From Brevibacillus centrosporus (GTDB taxonomy: Bacteria > Bacillota > Bacilli > Brevibacillales > Brevibacillaceae): 64,000 nucleotides of DNA. Numbering within the stretch: position 1 is the first letter of the stretch; each line of letters starts with the position of its first letter. The notes under the pieces were generated by a model. The model saw nothing but the letters and a program-made list of their open reading frames with translations. It had not been told where the DNA came from and made no database searches. Positions 33,908 through 43,489 of this stretch are shown here, one piece after another. The translations under genes were made by a program, and so were the position numbers. The stretch spans positions 1-64,000 of the forward strand of contig NZ_RHHP01000039.1 in assembly GCF_003710815.1 (NCBI RefSeq), written 5' to 3'.

Positions 33908-35725
33908 ATGATAATGGGGTTGAAACGACTTTTAATCGGGAGACCGATGAAGTCAAACGCACTGGGTGAAGAAAAGCTCTCGAAGGTCAAGGCATTAGCC
34001 GTTTTGTCATCTGATGCGTTATCTTCTGTGGCCTATGGTACCGAGCAAATTCTGCTTGTGTTAGTTACGCTCGGAGCTGCTGCGCTATGGTATTCCATTC
34101 CGATCTCCATTGCGGTTGCGGGACTTTTAACCATTCTTATTTTATCTTACCGCCAGACGATCTTTGCTTATACAACCGGCGGCGGAGCGTATATCGTTGC
34201 CAAAGACAACTTTGGCACATCGACTGGACTGGTGGCTGGCGGATCGCTGCTCGTCGATTACATTTTGACCGTAGCCGTGAGTACCTCGGCTTCGACAGAC
34301 GCGATTACTTCAGCGTTTCCGATATTGCATGATCATCGTGTCCTGATTGCGCTGCTCATGATCATCTCCGTAACGATCCTGAACCTGAGGGGGATCACCG
34401 AGTCAGCGACGATTCTGATGTACCCGGTCTATTTGTTTGTCGTCGCGATTTTTCTCTTGATTTTGGGCGGTGCTTATCAATGGTTGACGGGCAACGTCCA
34501 AGCGCACGCGCCTGTCTACGGCGCTGCTGTCCCGGGAATTACGCTCTTTCTGCTGCTGCGGGCATTCAGCTCAGGCTGTTCAGCTTTGACCGGCGTAGAA
34601 GCGGTATCCAATGCGATTCCCAACTTCCGAAGTCCGGCTCCGAAAAATGCAGCCCTGACCTTGATCATGATGGGGCTGATTCTCGGCGTGATGTTTATGG
34701 GCATCAGCTTGCTGGCTTACGTCTTTGGCATCGCTCCCAGCGCGAAGGAAACAGTCGTTTCGCAAATCGCATCCGCTGTCTTTGGCAGAGGGGTCCTGTA
34801 TTATTTTATCCAGGCCGTTACGGCTCTTATCCTGTTCCTGGCAGCGAATACTGCTTTTGCAGCGTTTCCCCTGCTCGCCTTTATGCTGGCCAAGGACCGG
34901 TTTATGCCAAACATGTTCATGGTCCGAGGGGATCGGCTCGGCTTCTCCAACGGGATCATTTTTCTCGGCATTCTGTCCGCGATTTTAGTGATTTCGTTTG
35001 GCGGAGAAACTGAGAATCTGATTCCGCTGTATGCGCTCGGTGTCTTCATCCCATTTACACTGTCGCAAGCCGGGATGATGAAGCGGTGGGTGACGAAAAA
35101 GTCTGCTGGATGGTTGGTTCCTTTTCTCATCAATACGATTGGGATGCTGACTACGCTGACGATCTGCTTGATATTCCTGATCACGAAATTTTCCCAAGTC
35201 TGGACGATCTTCATTTTTCTACCGATCGTGATTTTTATCTTTCGCAAAATCAACGGTCACTATCAGGACTTGGCAAGCGAGCTGAGACTGGACATCACGA
35301 CCGACAAGCCTCAGGCAAAAGGCAGCGTCATCGTGATTCCGGTGGCGGGTATATCGCAGGTAGTGAAAAATACCATCAGCTACGCGCAGTCACTGTCTGA
35401 TGACATCGTGGCCGTCTACGTGGGCTTCAGCGATGAGGACATCAAAAAGATGGAGGAAAAATGGGAGCTGTGGAATCCAGGAGTACGCCTGATCGTTCTG
35501 CGCTCTCATTATCGAAGTATCATCAAGCCGCTGTTCAAGTTCATCGATACCGTGGAGTGGAAGAAAGCCGATACGGATCATGTGACGGTCATGATCCCAC
35601 AGTTCATCACAAAGCGTTGGTGGCATAATCTGCTGCATAACCAGACCAGCTTTTTCTTGCGGGCGTATTTGTTTGCCCGGCAGGATGTGAAGATCGCGAC
35701 CGTACCGTATCGTTTGAAAAAATAA
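33908..35725 (+). CDS. kimA: KimA-type high-affinity potassium importer (APC superfamily)
   Basis: 605 residues with about 12 membrane segments (to about 450) and a soluble C-terminal domain of about 150 residues, as in B. subtilis KimA (YdaO). VLSSDALSSVAYGTEQILL and YRQTIFAYTTGGGAYIVAKD are typical. It imports potassium with protons. The c-di-AMP riboswitch immediately upstream is the same control as in B. subtilis. ATG after GAGGAG. Confidence 0.9.
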   Translation: MIMGLKRLLIGRPMKSNALGEEKLSKVKALAVLSSDALSSVAYGTEQILLVLVTLGAAALWYSIPISIAVAGLLTILILSYRQTIFAYTTGGGAYIVAKDNFGTSTGLVAGGSLLVDYILTVAVSTSASTDAITSAFPILHDHRVLIALLMIISVTILNLRGITESATILMYPVYLFVVAIFLLILGGAYQWLTGNVQAHAPVYGAAVPGITLFLLLRAFSSGCSALTGVEAVSNAIPNFRSPAPKNAALTLIMMGLILGVMFMGISLLAYVFGIAPSAKETVVSQIASAVFGRGVLYYFIQAVTALILFLAANTAFAAFPLLAFMLAKDRFMPNMFMVRGDRLGFSNGIIFLGILSAILVISFGGETENLIPLYALGVFIPFTLSQAGMMKRWVTKKSAGWLVPFLINTIGMLTTLTICLIFLITKFSQVWTIFIFLPIVIFIFRKINGHYQDLASELRLDITTDKPQAKGSVIVIPVAGISQVVKNTISYAQSLSDDIVAVYVGFSDEDIKKMEEKWELWNPGVRLIVLRSHYRSIIKPLFKFIDTVEWKKADTDHVTVMIPQFITKRWWHNLLHNQTSFFLRAYLFARQDVKIATVPYRLKK

Positions 35726-35736
35726 GCAGAAATTGA

Positions 35737-35773
35737 AAAAAGGCTGTCCCCGCGAAAGGGATTGCCTTTTTCG
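35737..35773. terminator. Bidirectional terminator
   Basis: AAAAAAGGCTGTCCC, loop, GGGATTGCCTTTTTC, between the convergent kimA and lrgB-like genes. Confidence 0.85.
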
Positions 35774-35774
35774 T

Positions 35775-36443
35775 TTATACAACGATCGTCGTGACGAGCT
35801 GTGTAACCAATGCAGCCAGGATCATGGAAATACTGGAAACCGTTCCGGTCAATGAGCCGATTTCAAAGGCTTTGGACGTCCCTGCCCCGTGTGCGCTCGT
35901 ACCCAGAAGAACCCCACGGGCGATGTCATCCTGAATGCGCAGATAGGAAATGATGTACGGACCGATCACCGAGCCGAGCAGCCCTGTAATCAGGACGAGG
36001 ACAGCTGTGATCGAAGGGACACCACCAATCATTTCAGACACATTCATGGCGATCGGTGTAGTGATGGACCGCGGGATCAGACTGAACATGACCTGTTTGT
36101 CTACATGCATCAGCAAGGCCAGCAAGGCGGAAGAGACGACGGCGACTGCAGAGCCTGCTGTGACACTGACTACGATTTGTGAAGCGTGTTTTTTCAGCAA
36201 CGGAAAATGCTTGTAGAGCGGTACCGCGAATGCGATGGTAGCAGGCTGCAGCATGTACGCCAGCCATTTTCCACCTGCGTTGTAGGCTTCGTATGCCGTA
36301 TGAGTGCCGAGGATCAGAAAGACCAGTGCGACAGGGGTGAACAGCAAAGGTGAAAACAAAAGAATCGGTTTGTAGCGATAGAGCCTTTTGGCAATCAGAT
36401 AAAGAAAGATAGTGATGAAGAAGCCTAAGATTCCGCCAATCAT
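35775..36443 (-). CDS. cidB: CidB/LrgB family membrane protein
   Basis: 222 residues, six to seven membrane segments. LLQP-type AYMLQPATIAFAVPLYKH, PRSITTPIAMNVSEMIGG and GVLLGTSAHGAGTSKAFEIG are LrgB signatures. Works with CidA/LrgA in holin-like control of murein hydrolase export or pyruvate uptake. Overlaps the upstream cidA by four bases. Confidence 0.9.
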   Translation of the reverse strand: MIGGILGFFITIFLYLIAKRLYRYKPILLFSPLLFTPVALVFLILGTHTAYEAYNAGGKWLAYMLQPATIAFAVPLYKHFPLLKKHASQIVVSVTAGSAVAVVSSALLALLMHVDKQVMFSLIPRSITTPIAMNVSEMIGGVPSITAVLVLITGLLGSVIGPYIISYLRIQDDIARGVLLGTSAHGAGTSKAFEIGSLTGTVSSISMILAALVTQLVTTIVV

Positions 36444-36811
36444 GATTGTGAATGCTCCTTCCGTTTGGCAATGCGCTGTGCCAAAAGACCGCTTGCGGCC
36501 ATGACGATGGCTGTGCCAAATGCGATGACGATAAAGATTTGAAAGCCTTCATGGAGCATCAGATTTTGGTACGAAATAATTCCCACTGATGGCGGGATGA
36601 AAAACAGCAGCAGCTCTGCCAACAGAAAGCTCGCTCCGGCGTCAATCCACTCCAGGCGAATCCACTTCATCTGCAGCAGGAAAAACACCAGAAACATGCC
36701 GATGATACTGCCAGGAATCGCGATGTCGAGCCATTCCACTAGAATGTTCATCAGTATGGAAACGATCACGAAAAATCCAGTTTGTGCAATAATTTTGAGC
36801 CATTTTCTCAA
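36440..36811 (-). CDS. cidA: CidA/LrgA family holin-like protein
   Basis: 123 residues, four membrane helices. IPGSIIGMFLVFFLLQMKWI (about 32-51) and LLLFFIPPSVGIISYQNLML are LrgA/CidA signatures. First gene of a two-gene operon divergent from a CidR-like regulator. Confidence 0.9.
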   Translation of the reverse strand: MRKWLKIIAQTGFFVIVSILMNILVEWLDIAIPGSIIGMFLVFFLLQMKWIRLEWIDAGASFLLAELLLFFIPPSVGIISYQNLMLHEGFQIFIVIAFGTAIVMAASGLLAQRIAKRKEHSQS

Positions 36812-36921
36812 GATGTCCCTCTCCCTCTAGGAAAAGTGTACATCGTCCTAAACTATAGGTAAAATGCATATATAGAATTATTCGCATTCACGATATCTAT
36901 CGTTTCGCGGAGGGGTGTCAG

Positions 36922-37821
36922 GTGGATATCCGTCATTTGCAATATTTTTTGGAAGTGGCCCGTCACAACAGCTTTACGAAAGCAGCACAAGCCTTGTATA
37001 TCACCCAGCCGACTATCAGCAAGATGGTCCGAAATCTGGAAGAGGAGATCGGTGTTGAGCTGTTCGAGCGGGTTGGGAAGCGGGTCTCTTTAACCGATGC
37101 CGGGTGGGTCCTGTTCTCGCAGGCGGAGGTGATGGTCAAATCGTTCGAAAACATGACGGTCCATATTAATGAGCTGATGGATCTGAAAAGAGGGCGTCTG
37201 CGGATCGGATTGCCGCCTATGGTCGGAGCGAGCTTTTTCCCGCAGCTGATCGGACAGTTTTGCGATCAGTATCCAGGGATTCGTCTGGAGCTGTTCGAGG
37301 CGGGTTCCAATAAGGTAGAGGCGGATGTGGACGCAGGCATTCTCGATTGCGGAGTGATTCTGCTGCCGACGAGAGAGGGCGTCTTTGACTACTATTCGTT
37401 CGTAAACGAAAACATCATGCTGGTTGTGCATCCTTCCCATCCTTTTGCCGATCGGTCCGAGGTGCCGTTCAGCGATTTGGAGGGAGAGCGGTTCCTGCTT
37501 TTTCACGAGGACTTCGCACTGCATAACCGGATCGTGGATGAATGCGTGAGGGCCGGCTTCCACCCCCACGTCGTCTACAAAAGCTCCCAATGGGATTTTC
37601 TCAGTGAAATGGTCGCCGCCCATATCGGGATCACCCTATTGCCCGAAACGATTTGCAGCGAGCTGGACACAGAGCGTTTTCGCATCCTTCCGTTGGTGAA
37701 TTCCTCGCTCAAATGGCATCTCGGGATGATTTGGCGGAAAAACGCCTACCAGTCCTTTGCCATGCGGGAATGGATCCGCTTTTCGCAGGAGAGCCTGCCA
37801 GCTCGCTATACGGCCAAATGA
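36922..37821 (+). CDS. cidR: LysR family regulator, CidR-like
   Basis: 299 residues. HTH at MDIRHLQYFLEVARHNSFTK ... LYITQPTISKMVRNLEEEIG, then a LysR effector domain. Divergent from cidAB with 110 bp between, the same arrangement as cidR in staphylococci and bacilli, where it activates cidAB in response to acetate or weak acid. Effector here is inferred only from context. Confidence 0.85.
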   Translation: MDIRHLQYFLEVARHNSFTKAAQALYITQPTISKMVRNLEEEIGVELFERVGKRVSLTDAGWVLFSQAEVMVKSFENMTVHINELMDLKRGRLRIGLPPMVGASFFPQLIGQFCDQYPGIRLELFEAGSNKVEADVDAGILDCGVILLPTREGVFDYYSFVNENIMLVVHPSHPFADRSEVPFSDLEGERFLLFHEDFALHNRIVDECVRAGFHPHVVYKSSQWDFLSEMVAAHIGITLLPETICSELDTERFRILPLVNSSLKWHLGMIWRKNAYQSFAMREWIRFSQESLPARYTAK

Positions 37822-37828
37822 TCAAATA

Positions 37829-37880
37829 AAAAGCTCCTGGTCAACCATTTCAGGGAAGTGGGAGACCGGGAGCTTCTTTC
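37829..37880 (+). terminator. Hairpin terminator
   Basis: AAGCTCC-GGTC ... GACCGGGAGCTTCTTTC after the LysR gene; convergent with the lysine permease. Confidence 0.65.
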
Positions 37881-37922
37881 ATACAGTCAGATGTATAAGA
37901 TTATTAGCCAAGTTTTCTGATG

Positions 37923-39371
37923 CTAATGGGTGTTCTCGTCCATGCTGAAGTCCACTTTTTCGAGGGGAACCAGCTTGGTCTTCTTGCTGAACTTGTACAC
38001 CAGCCAGACTACGAGGAACAAAGGCAAGCCGATGTAGGAGACCATAGCGCCGTTCCAGTCGATGGCCTCCCCTGTAAACGCCGTGTAGTTTTGACCGACA
38101 ATGACCACACAGCAGATGATGAAGGCGAAAATCGGGCCAAACGGGAACCATTTCGCACGGTAAGGAAGCTCGGACAAATCGCGGCCATGGGCGAGGAGCG
38201 CCTTGCGAAAGCGATAATGGCTGACTGCGATTCCCAGCCAGGCGATAAAGCCGGACATCCCGGAGGCATTCAGCAGCCACACGTACACAGCGCCTTCCCC
38301 GAAGAGCGAGGATAAAAAGGCGAGTGCCCCGACGAGTGCGGTCACGATCAGCGAGTTGATCGGAACACCGCTGCGGGTTACCTTTGCAAACCATTTGGGA
38401 GCCTTTCCTTCTTTGGCGAGGACCCACAGCATCCGGGTCGAGGCATACATTCCTGAGTTTCCTGCCGACAGCACGGAGGTAAGAATGACCGCATTCATAA
38501 CCGATGCAGCGAAGGCGAAGCCTGCCTTTTCAAACACGATGGTAAAAGGACTAATGGCAATATTGGTGATGTCCCCACTGATCAGATTCGGGTTGTCGTA
38601 CGGTACCAACAATCCAATGATCAGGATCGCCAGAATGTAGAACAGCAGGATGCGCCAGAAGATTTGGCGGATCGCTTTGGGGATGCTGCGAGCCGGATTT
38701 TCACTTTCGCCTGCCGCGACACCGACCAGCTCTGTACCTTGAAAGGAGAATCCGGCGATCATGAAGACGCCGAGAATCGCCATGAAGCCACCGTTAAAAG
38801 GCGCTTCTCCTTTGGTAAAGTTGGTGAATCCGACTGCCTGTCCGCCCATGATGCCGAAAATCATCAGCACACCGATGACGATAAAGACGATGACTGTAAT
38901 GACTTTAATCAGAGCAAACCAATACTCCGACTCACCGAAAGACTTTACGGATAGGGCATTGATAACAAACATGAGGACGAGGAACAGGGCGCTCCAAATA
39001 ATCGACGGAACATCCGGCAGCCAATACTTCATGATCAGGGCAGCTGCCGACAGCTCGACAGCGATGGTAATCGCCCAGTTGTACCAGTAGTTCCAGCCGA
39101 GTGCAAAGCCCAATGACGGATCGACAAAGCGGGTGGCATACGTACTGAAGGAACCGGAGACAGGCATAAAGGCTGCCATTTCCCCGAGGCTGGTCATCAG
39201 GAAGTACACCATGATACTGATGGCGATATAGGCTGCCAGAGCTCCGCCAGGACCCGCCGTATGAATAGAGCCGCCGCTCGCGAGAAATAGTCCCGTACCG
39301 ATGGAACCGCCGATGGCAATCATCGTCAGATGGCGAGCTTTCAGGCCTCGTTGCAATTGATTGTCTGACAT
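37923..39371 (-). CDS. lysP: Amino acid permease, probable lysine permease
   Basis: About 482 residues, 12 membrane segments. QRGLKARHLTMIAIGGSIGT, FLASGGSIHTAGPGGALAAY and FQGTELVGVAAGESENP are hallmarks of the amino acid/polyamine (AAT, LysP/GABA-permease) family. The start is the ATG at 39371; the upstream frame is riboswitch sequence. Control by a lysine riboswitch makes lysine import the likely role. Ribosome site weak (AGAAAGG about 16 bases away). Confidence 0.9.
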   Translation of the reverse strand: MSDNQLQRGLKARHLTMIAIGGSIGTGLFLASGGSIHTAGPGGALAAYIAISIMVYFLMTSLGEMAAFMPVSGSFSTYATRFVDPSLGFALGWNYWYNWAITIAVELSAAALIMKYWLPDVPSIIWSALFLVLMFVINALSVKSFGESEYWFALIKVITVIVFIVIGVLMIFGIMGGQAVGFTNFTKGEAPFNGGFMAILGVFMIAGFSFQGTELVGVAAGESENPARSIPKAIRQIFWRILLFYILAILIIGLLVPYDNPNLISGDITNIAISPFTIVFEKAGFAFAASVMNAVILTSVLSAGNSGMYASTRMLWVLAKEGKAPKWFAKVTRSGVPINSLIVTALVGALAFLSSLFGEGAVYVWLLNASGMSGFIAWLGIAVSHYRFRKALLAHGRDLSELPYRAKWFPFGPIFAFIICCVVIVGQNYTAFTGEAIDWNGAMVSYIGLPLFLVVWLVYKFSKKTKLVPLEKVDFSMDENTH

Positions 39372-39418
39372 TCTTGTGATGCACGACCTTTCTCTAGGGT
39401 GTTTGTAGACAGGGAGGA

Positions 39419-39690
39419 CAAAAACAAAAAACCGCCTCAAAGCCAAAGAATGGCACAGGGCGGTATTAGCCAATCCCCACCATGTCTTCACTGAAGATAG
39501 CGCACCACGTTTGCCGGGCAAGCAAACGTGACAGTTCTGTCCCTTTCGAGAACAGACCCAGCCCATGAGCACAGCGATGCACAATGGACTTCGGCGGCTT
39601 TTCCCTCTTCTGTAGTCTTAGATTTCGTCTGAATCTCGTACAGAATACTATAAAAGCCGCGACCTCTATCCTCACCGTGAATTGATGAGG
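39419..39690 (-). promoter_or_regulatory. Lysine riboswitch (L-box) with terminator
   Basis: Minus-strand blocks in order: GTGAGGATAGAGGTCGCGG, AAAGCCGCCGAAGT, GGGCTGGGTCTG, ACTGTCACGTTTGC, GTGGTGCGCTATC, all matching L-box consensus positions. The terminator CCGCCCTGTGCC ... TTTGAGGCGGTTTTTTG is at 39465-39419. Lysine binding should terminate transcription before the permease gene. A TATAAT for the minus strand is near 39700. Confidence 0.92.
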
Positions 39691-39770
39691 ATGATTATAT
39701 GAAATTGATTTATTCATAAACTATATAAAATTTTGCATCAGGAATCAATTAGAAAAAATCGGGATCGTTT

Positions 39771-40265
39771 CTACAGGAAGGTCCGTTTAGCAGGCCAGGA
39801 GCCTTGCAGCTTGCGGATTTGAATGATTTGTCCCGTGTGAAAGGCATCGTGCAGCATGATGCTCATGACGCTTTGGCTGGCGGGAATGGAAGGTAGAGCT
39901 TGATCGAGATCATGTTCGCTCAAGGAAGCCAGTTTTTCCTGAATCTGACGATGAACATCCTCCATGCGCTGCATTGTTTTTTCCCAAGCCTCCTCATCCG
40001 CGGCACCGCCAGAAGGCACAAACGTATCGTCATTGGTTTCTGCCGAAAGGGGAAACTCCGTGCCCAAGAGTCGGTGCAGCAGTCGTTCTTTGAAGAACAG
40101 CAGATGACTGACCGTTTCCCAGATCGTGTTTGCTGCTTCGCCGGTTGGACGCCAGCTTGCCTGGGCAGCCGTCACGCCAGCTAGTGCATCGCGCAAAGGG
40201 GGATACCAGTCTTCCTGTTCATACGTATACATCCAGTTTTGCAGCAGCAATTCTTTACGACTCAT
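39771..40265 (-). CDS. DinB family protein
   Basis: 164 residues. ANTIWETVSHLLFFKERLLH (first His), and MLHDAFHTGQIIQIRKLQGSW (HxxxH pair) are the DinB metal site. ATG at 40265 after GAGGAGG. Same superfamily as the gene at 7183 but not closely similar. Activity unknown. Confidence 0.85.
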   Translation of the reverse strand: MSRKELLLQNWMYTYEQEDWYPPLRDALAGVTAAQASWRPTGEAANTIWETVSHLLFFKERLLHRLLGTEFPLSAETNDDTFVPSGGAADEEAWEKTMQRMEDVHRQIQEKLASLSEHDLDQALPSIPASQSVMSIMLHDAFHTGQIIQIRKLQGSWPAKRTFL

Positions 40266-40425
40266 TTGTCCATCCTCCTCGTCTGTAAAACAGATTGGTG
40301 CAGCGGTATAATAAGGCAAAGACACAAATGTTTGTAACTTACGAAAATCATTTTGATCGTTACAGTTAAAACATATCATAACCGAATACTGGAAACAAGA
40401 GAGAAATCAAGCGTGTGGAAAAGAG

Positions 40426-40998
40426 ATGGGGACTGCAGAAATGGAATGGTTATGCATCGATTTTTTGAATAGTGACTGGCGTGATTGGCGTGGTTCTGGC
40501 CGCAGAGAAAACAGGCTGGAGAAGGAGGGATGGGTAGCTGATTTTTTGCAGCAGTGGAATCTGCAAGCTCCTTTGCCTGTCGAGCAAAAAATGGGAGCCA
40601 AGCTGCTGAATTTGCGGGAGTGTATGAGACGAATGACGGAGTGTACGGTTCGCGGGGAAGCCGTGGTCCCAGAGGATCTGGAGGCATTCAATCTGGTGCT
40701 TGCTCTTGCGCCTTTTTACCCGCGTTTGCTGCATGACGAGGGGGGCTATCATCTGGAAGAAGTGACCCCTGTGCATGGCTGGGAGCTTGTCATGTCTCGA
40801 ATTGCCCGTTCGTTTGTAGATCTTCTCGTACATGAAGAAGCCAGCCGGATCAAAATATGCGACAATCCGGATTGTCAGTGGATCTTTTTTGATGAGAGCC
40901 GCAATCGCGTACGGCGCTGGTGCGACGACAAGATGTGCGGAAACATCATGAAGGTACGACGGTTTCGTGAACGGCAAAAGGAAAAAGAAAAAGGGTGA
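40426..40998 (+). CDS. ABATE/CGNR zinc-finger protein
   Basis: 190 residues. N-terminal ABATE-like domain (MEWLCIDFLNSDWRDWRG ...) and a C-terminal CGNR zinc ribbon: ICDNPDCQWIFFDESRNRVR then RWCDDKMCGNIMKVRRFRER with four Cys and the CGN motif (about residues 143-183). Such proteins are probably transcriptional regulators binding DNA through the ribbon. The MFS gene begins 38 bp after it, so it may regulate or be expressed with that transporter. Confidence 0.88.
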   Translation: MGTAEMEWLCIDFLNSDWRDWRGSGRRENRLEKEGWVADFLQQWNLQAPLPVEQKMGAKLLNLRECMRRMTECTVRGEAVVPEDLEAFNLVLALAPFYPRLLHDEGGYHLEEVTPVHGWELVMSRIARSFVDLLVHEEASRIKICDNPDCQWIFFDESRNRVRRWCDDKMCGNIMKVRRFRERQKEKEKG

Positions 40999-41036
40999 GG
41001 CGCAGCTGCGTTTCGCCCGAAGACAGGGAGGCTCCG

Positions 41037-42221
41037 ATGAACCAACGCGTGCTTTGGCTGCTATCGATCGCTCAGTTTCTTTCCATGCAAGTCTGGTTTA
41101 ACTTTTCTGCCATTATGCCTCTCGTTCAAGAGCAGTGGCAGCTCTCCTCAACACAGTCTGGGATCATCGTTGCGACCTTTCATCTGGGCTATGTGCTTGC
41201 CGTTATTTTTTACAGCTTTGCCAGTGATAAGTACAACCCCAAATATTCGTTTGCCTACGGCTCATTGGTGGCGGGAATCAGCGGACTGCTTTTTGCGGCC
41301 TTTGCAGAAGGCTTTTGGTCGGCCATGATTTTACGCCTGCTCTCAGGGATCGGGATTGCGGGTGTGTACGTGCCAGGGATGAAGATGGTGGCACAGCTGT
41401 CCCCGCCAGCTTCGCGTGGAAAAGCGATGGGGATCTTTGTAGGCTCCCTCGTGGTTGGATCGGGATTTTCTTTGTTTGTTTCAGGCGTCCTGCAAAATGC
41501 ATGGGGCTGGCAAGGGGTCATCCTGGTCACCTCTTGCGCTGCGATTCTGTCGTGTGTCTTGATCCTGATGTCCAAAATACCGGTTGTGTCGCTTTCCTCG
41601 ACGCCTGTGACGCTTGCCCTGCTTAAAAAAATAGTGGCCAAAAGGAACTTGCTGGTCAACTTCGGCTATGCGGGTCACTGCTGGGAGCTCTATGCCATGT
41701 GGGCGTGGATCGGACCGTTTATGGTCTATTTTTACCAGCAAAAAGGGATCGTTAATGCGCTTACCTGGGGGAACCTCAGTGCTTCGAGCATCGTGATGAT
41801 CGGCGGGATCGCCACCTATTTCGGAGGAATGCTTTCCGATCGTTGGGGAAATGTACGAGCCATCCGTCTGTTTATTTTGCTTAGCATTGCTTGCTCTTTT
41901 TCTATTGGGTGGATGCTCCTCGCTCCCATCTGGCTGGTTGTCGCGGTTGCCTTGCTCTACGGCTTTACGATTATCGCCGACTCTCCTATCTACAATAAGG
42001 CGATCGCGGATATTACCGACCCGGAGGTACTCGGCGTGGCACTCGGGGTGCAATCCGTTTTGGGCTTCAGCTTTACGATTATCTCGCCAGCTGTTTTTGG
42101 GTTGTTTCTCGATCACGGCAATTGGGGGGTGGCTTTCACCGTCATTGCGCTCGGCACATTGATTACCCCTTTCTGTATGCGCGCTTTGCAAGCCGCCGAG
42201 GTGCCTCTGGAAAAAAGCTGA
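41037..42221 (+). CDS. MFS transporter
   Basis: 394 residues, 12 membrane segments. LSMQVWFNFSAIMPLVQEQW, then SDKYNPKYSFAYG (loop 2-3) and GGMLSDRWGNVRA (loop 8-9) are the MFS A-motif sites. Substrate unknown, possibly a drug or anion (NNP/CynX-like). ATG at 41037 after GGGAGG. Confidence 0.88.
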   Translation: MNQRVLWLLSIAQFLSMQVWFNFSAIMPLVQEQWQLSSTQSGIIVATFHLGYVLAVIFYSFASDKYNPKYSFAYGSLVAGISGLLFAAFAEGFWSAMILRLLSGIGIAGVYVPGMKMVAQLSPPASRGKAMGIFVGSLVVGSGFSLFVSGVLQNAWGWQGVILVTSCAAILSCVLILMSKIPVVSLSSTPVTLALLKKIVAKRNLLVNFGYAGHCWELYAMWAWIGPFMVYFYQQKGIVNALTWGNLSASSIVMIGGIATYFGGMLSDRWGNVRAIRLFILLSIACSFSIGWMLLAPIWLVVAVALLYGFTIIADSPIYNKAIADITDPEVLGVALGVQSVLGFSFTIISPAVFGLFLDHGNWGVAFTVIALGTLITPFCMRALQAAEVPLEKS

Positions 42222-42333
42222 TCGGATCGTAATTTCAGCAAAAAGCACGCTTCAAAGGAAAATGGGCACATGATGACCCAAATTGAGACATAATAAAAAG
42301 CAAACGGTATGGGATCGGAAATGAGGTGACAGC

Positions 42334-43098
42334 GTGGGGCGTTATCGCAAGAGGTGGCTGCAGGGCTTTGTTCTCGTCGTACTGATCGCCGCCTGTGCAG
42401 CTATCTGGTATTTGCGGCCTTACCCGCCTGATCAGGCAGCCAAGTCGGCAATGCAGGGGGGAGAAGGTATCACGGTCATCGATACAGGGGATTGGTTGGT
42501 CTTTGAAGGCGGGGAGACACGTGAGCCGGGCATTATTCTTTATCCGGGAGCCTTGATAAAGCCTGAGAGCTACGCCCCTCTCGCTCGTTCGCTTGCGGGA
42601 GACGGCTATCGCGTATTCATCGCCAGGATGCCGCTGAATCTGGCCGTGAGTGACGCAGAGAGGGCCAATCAAGTGCTGAAGGCCTATCCGCATCAGTCGT
42701 TCGTGATCGGGGGACATTCGCTCGGGGGTGTCATGGCTGCACGATATGCCGTGAATCATCAAGATCGTATCGCGGGCGTCTTTTTTCTGGCAGCTTACCC
42801 GGATAAAAAAGGGGATTTGAAGGAAAGCAGGTTTCCTGTGCTGTCCTTGCTGGGCTCGCGGGATGGTGTCGTCGATCGACAGGCGTACGAAGCGGCCAAG
42901 AGCTACCTGCCAGATAGCACGAGCTACATGACCATCGAAGGGGGAAACCACTCCCAGTTTGGCAGCTATGGCTTTCAAGAGGGCGATCAGCCTGCCGTGA
43001 TTACGCCACAGGAGCAATGGCAGCAAACCGTAGCAGTGATCAAGGAATGGCTGCAGACGGCGGTCAATCGTCTTCCAGAGGAAGAATTCCCGAGATAA
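42334..43098 (+). CDS. Membrane-anchored alpha/beta hydrolase
   Basis: 254 residues. One N-terminal membrane anchor (about 10-28), then an alpha/beta hydrolase: nucleophile elbow GGHSLGG with Ser129, Asp in LLGSRDGVVDRQ and His in IEGGNHSQFGSYGFQ complete a triad. PF12695-like. Substrate unknown; the active domain is outside the membrane. GTG start with GAGGTGA. Its 3' end overlaps the convergent S24-like gene by 35 bp. Confidence 0.85.
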   Translation: MGRYRKRWLQGFVLVVLIAACAAIWYLRPYPPDQAAKSAMQGGEGITVIDTGDWLVFEGGETREPGIILYPGALIKPESYAPLARSLAGDGYRVFIARMPLNLAVSDAERANQVLKAYPHQSFVIGGHSLGGVMAARYAVNHQDRIAGVFFLAAYPDKKGDLKESRFPVLSLLGSRDGVVDRQAYEAAKSYLPDSTSYMTIEGGNHSQFGSYGFQEGDQPAVITPQEQWQQTVAVIKEWLQTAVNRLPEEEFPR

Positions 43099-43462
43099 CG
43101 CCGACGATCCGTATGTTTTCCGATGGCAGAATGAGAGGAGAATCCTCATTGCGGGTCGTAGTGAAGCAGCACTCCACAGGGTTGACATCAGCTGCGATCC
43201 GAACGAGAAATTGTCCCTCCTGACGAACCAGCACAGGTCTGCCGATGATGGGTTCCAGCGAGTAGTCGCTGATCAAGAGAGCATTGCCCGGGAAAATTCC
43301 GATTCCTGCAAGTCCATGATCACGCATGATGAGAGCAAATCGAGCGGTATGGTAGCTGGCTACACGCAGGGAGGGCAAGAGGGACAGCTCTTCGTCAGAT
43401 TCCAGATCCATCTCAAAAAAATGCGTGCTGTAAGCATCGCCTGCAATAAATACGTGTTTCAA
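43064..43462 (-). CDS. LexA/S24-fold protein lacking the catalytic serine
   Basis: 132 residues. The C-terminal half follows the S24 (LexA/UmuD) fold: ALIMRDHGLAGIGIFPGNAL, GRPVLVRQEGQFLVRIAADV, LPSENIRIVGVISGILPLED. Where active members have D-S-M and a catalytic Lys, here I read G-L and R, so it appears catalytically dead. Follows the ImmA-like peptidase by 27 bp in a probable operon behind a LexA box. Role unknown. Confidence 0.6.
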   Translation of the reverse strand: MKHVFIAGDAYSTHFFEMDLESDEELSLLPSLRVASYHTARFALIMRDHGLAGIGIFPGNALLISDYSLEPIIGRPVLVRQEGQFLVRIAADVNPVECCFTTTRNEDSPLILPSENIRIVGVISGILPLEDD

Positions 43463-43489
43463 CGAAAAAGCCTCCTTCTATAACAATGC

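Noticed and set aside
41481..42248. 255-codon antisense frame across the MFS gene
   Set aside because: Composition follows the opposite strand's codon bias and no domain is visible.
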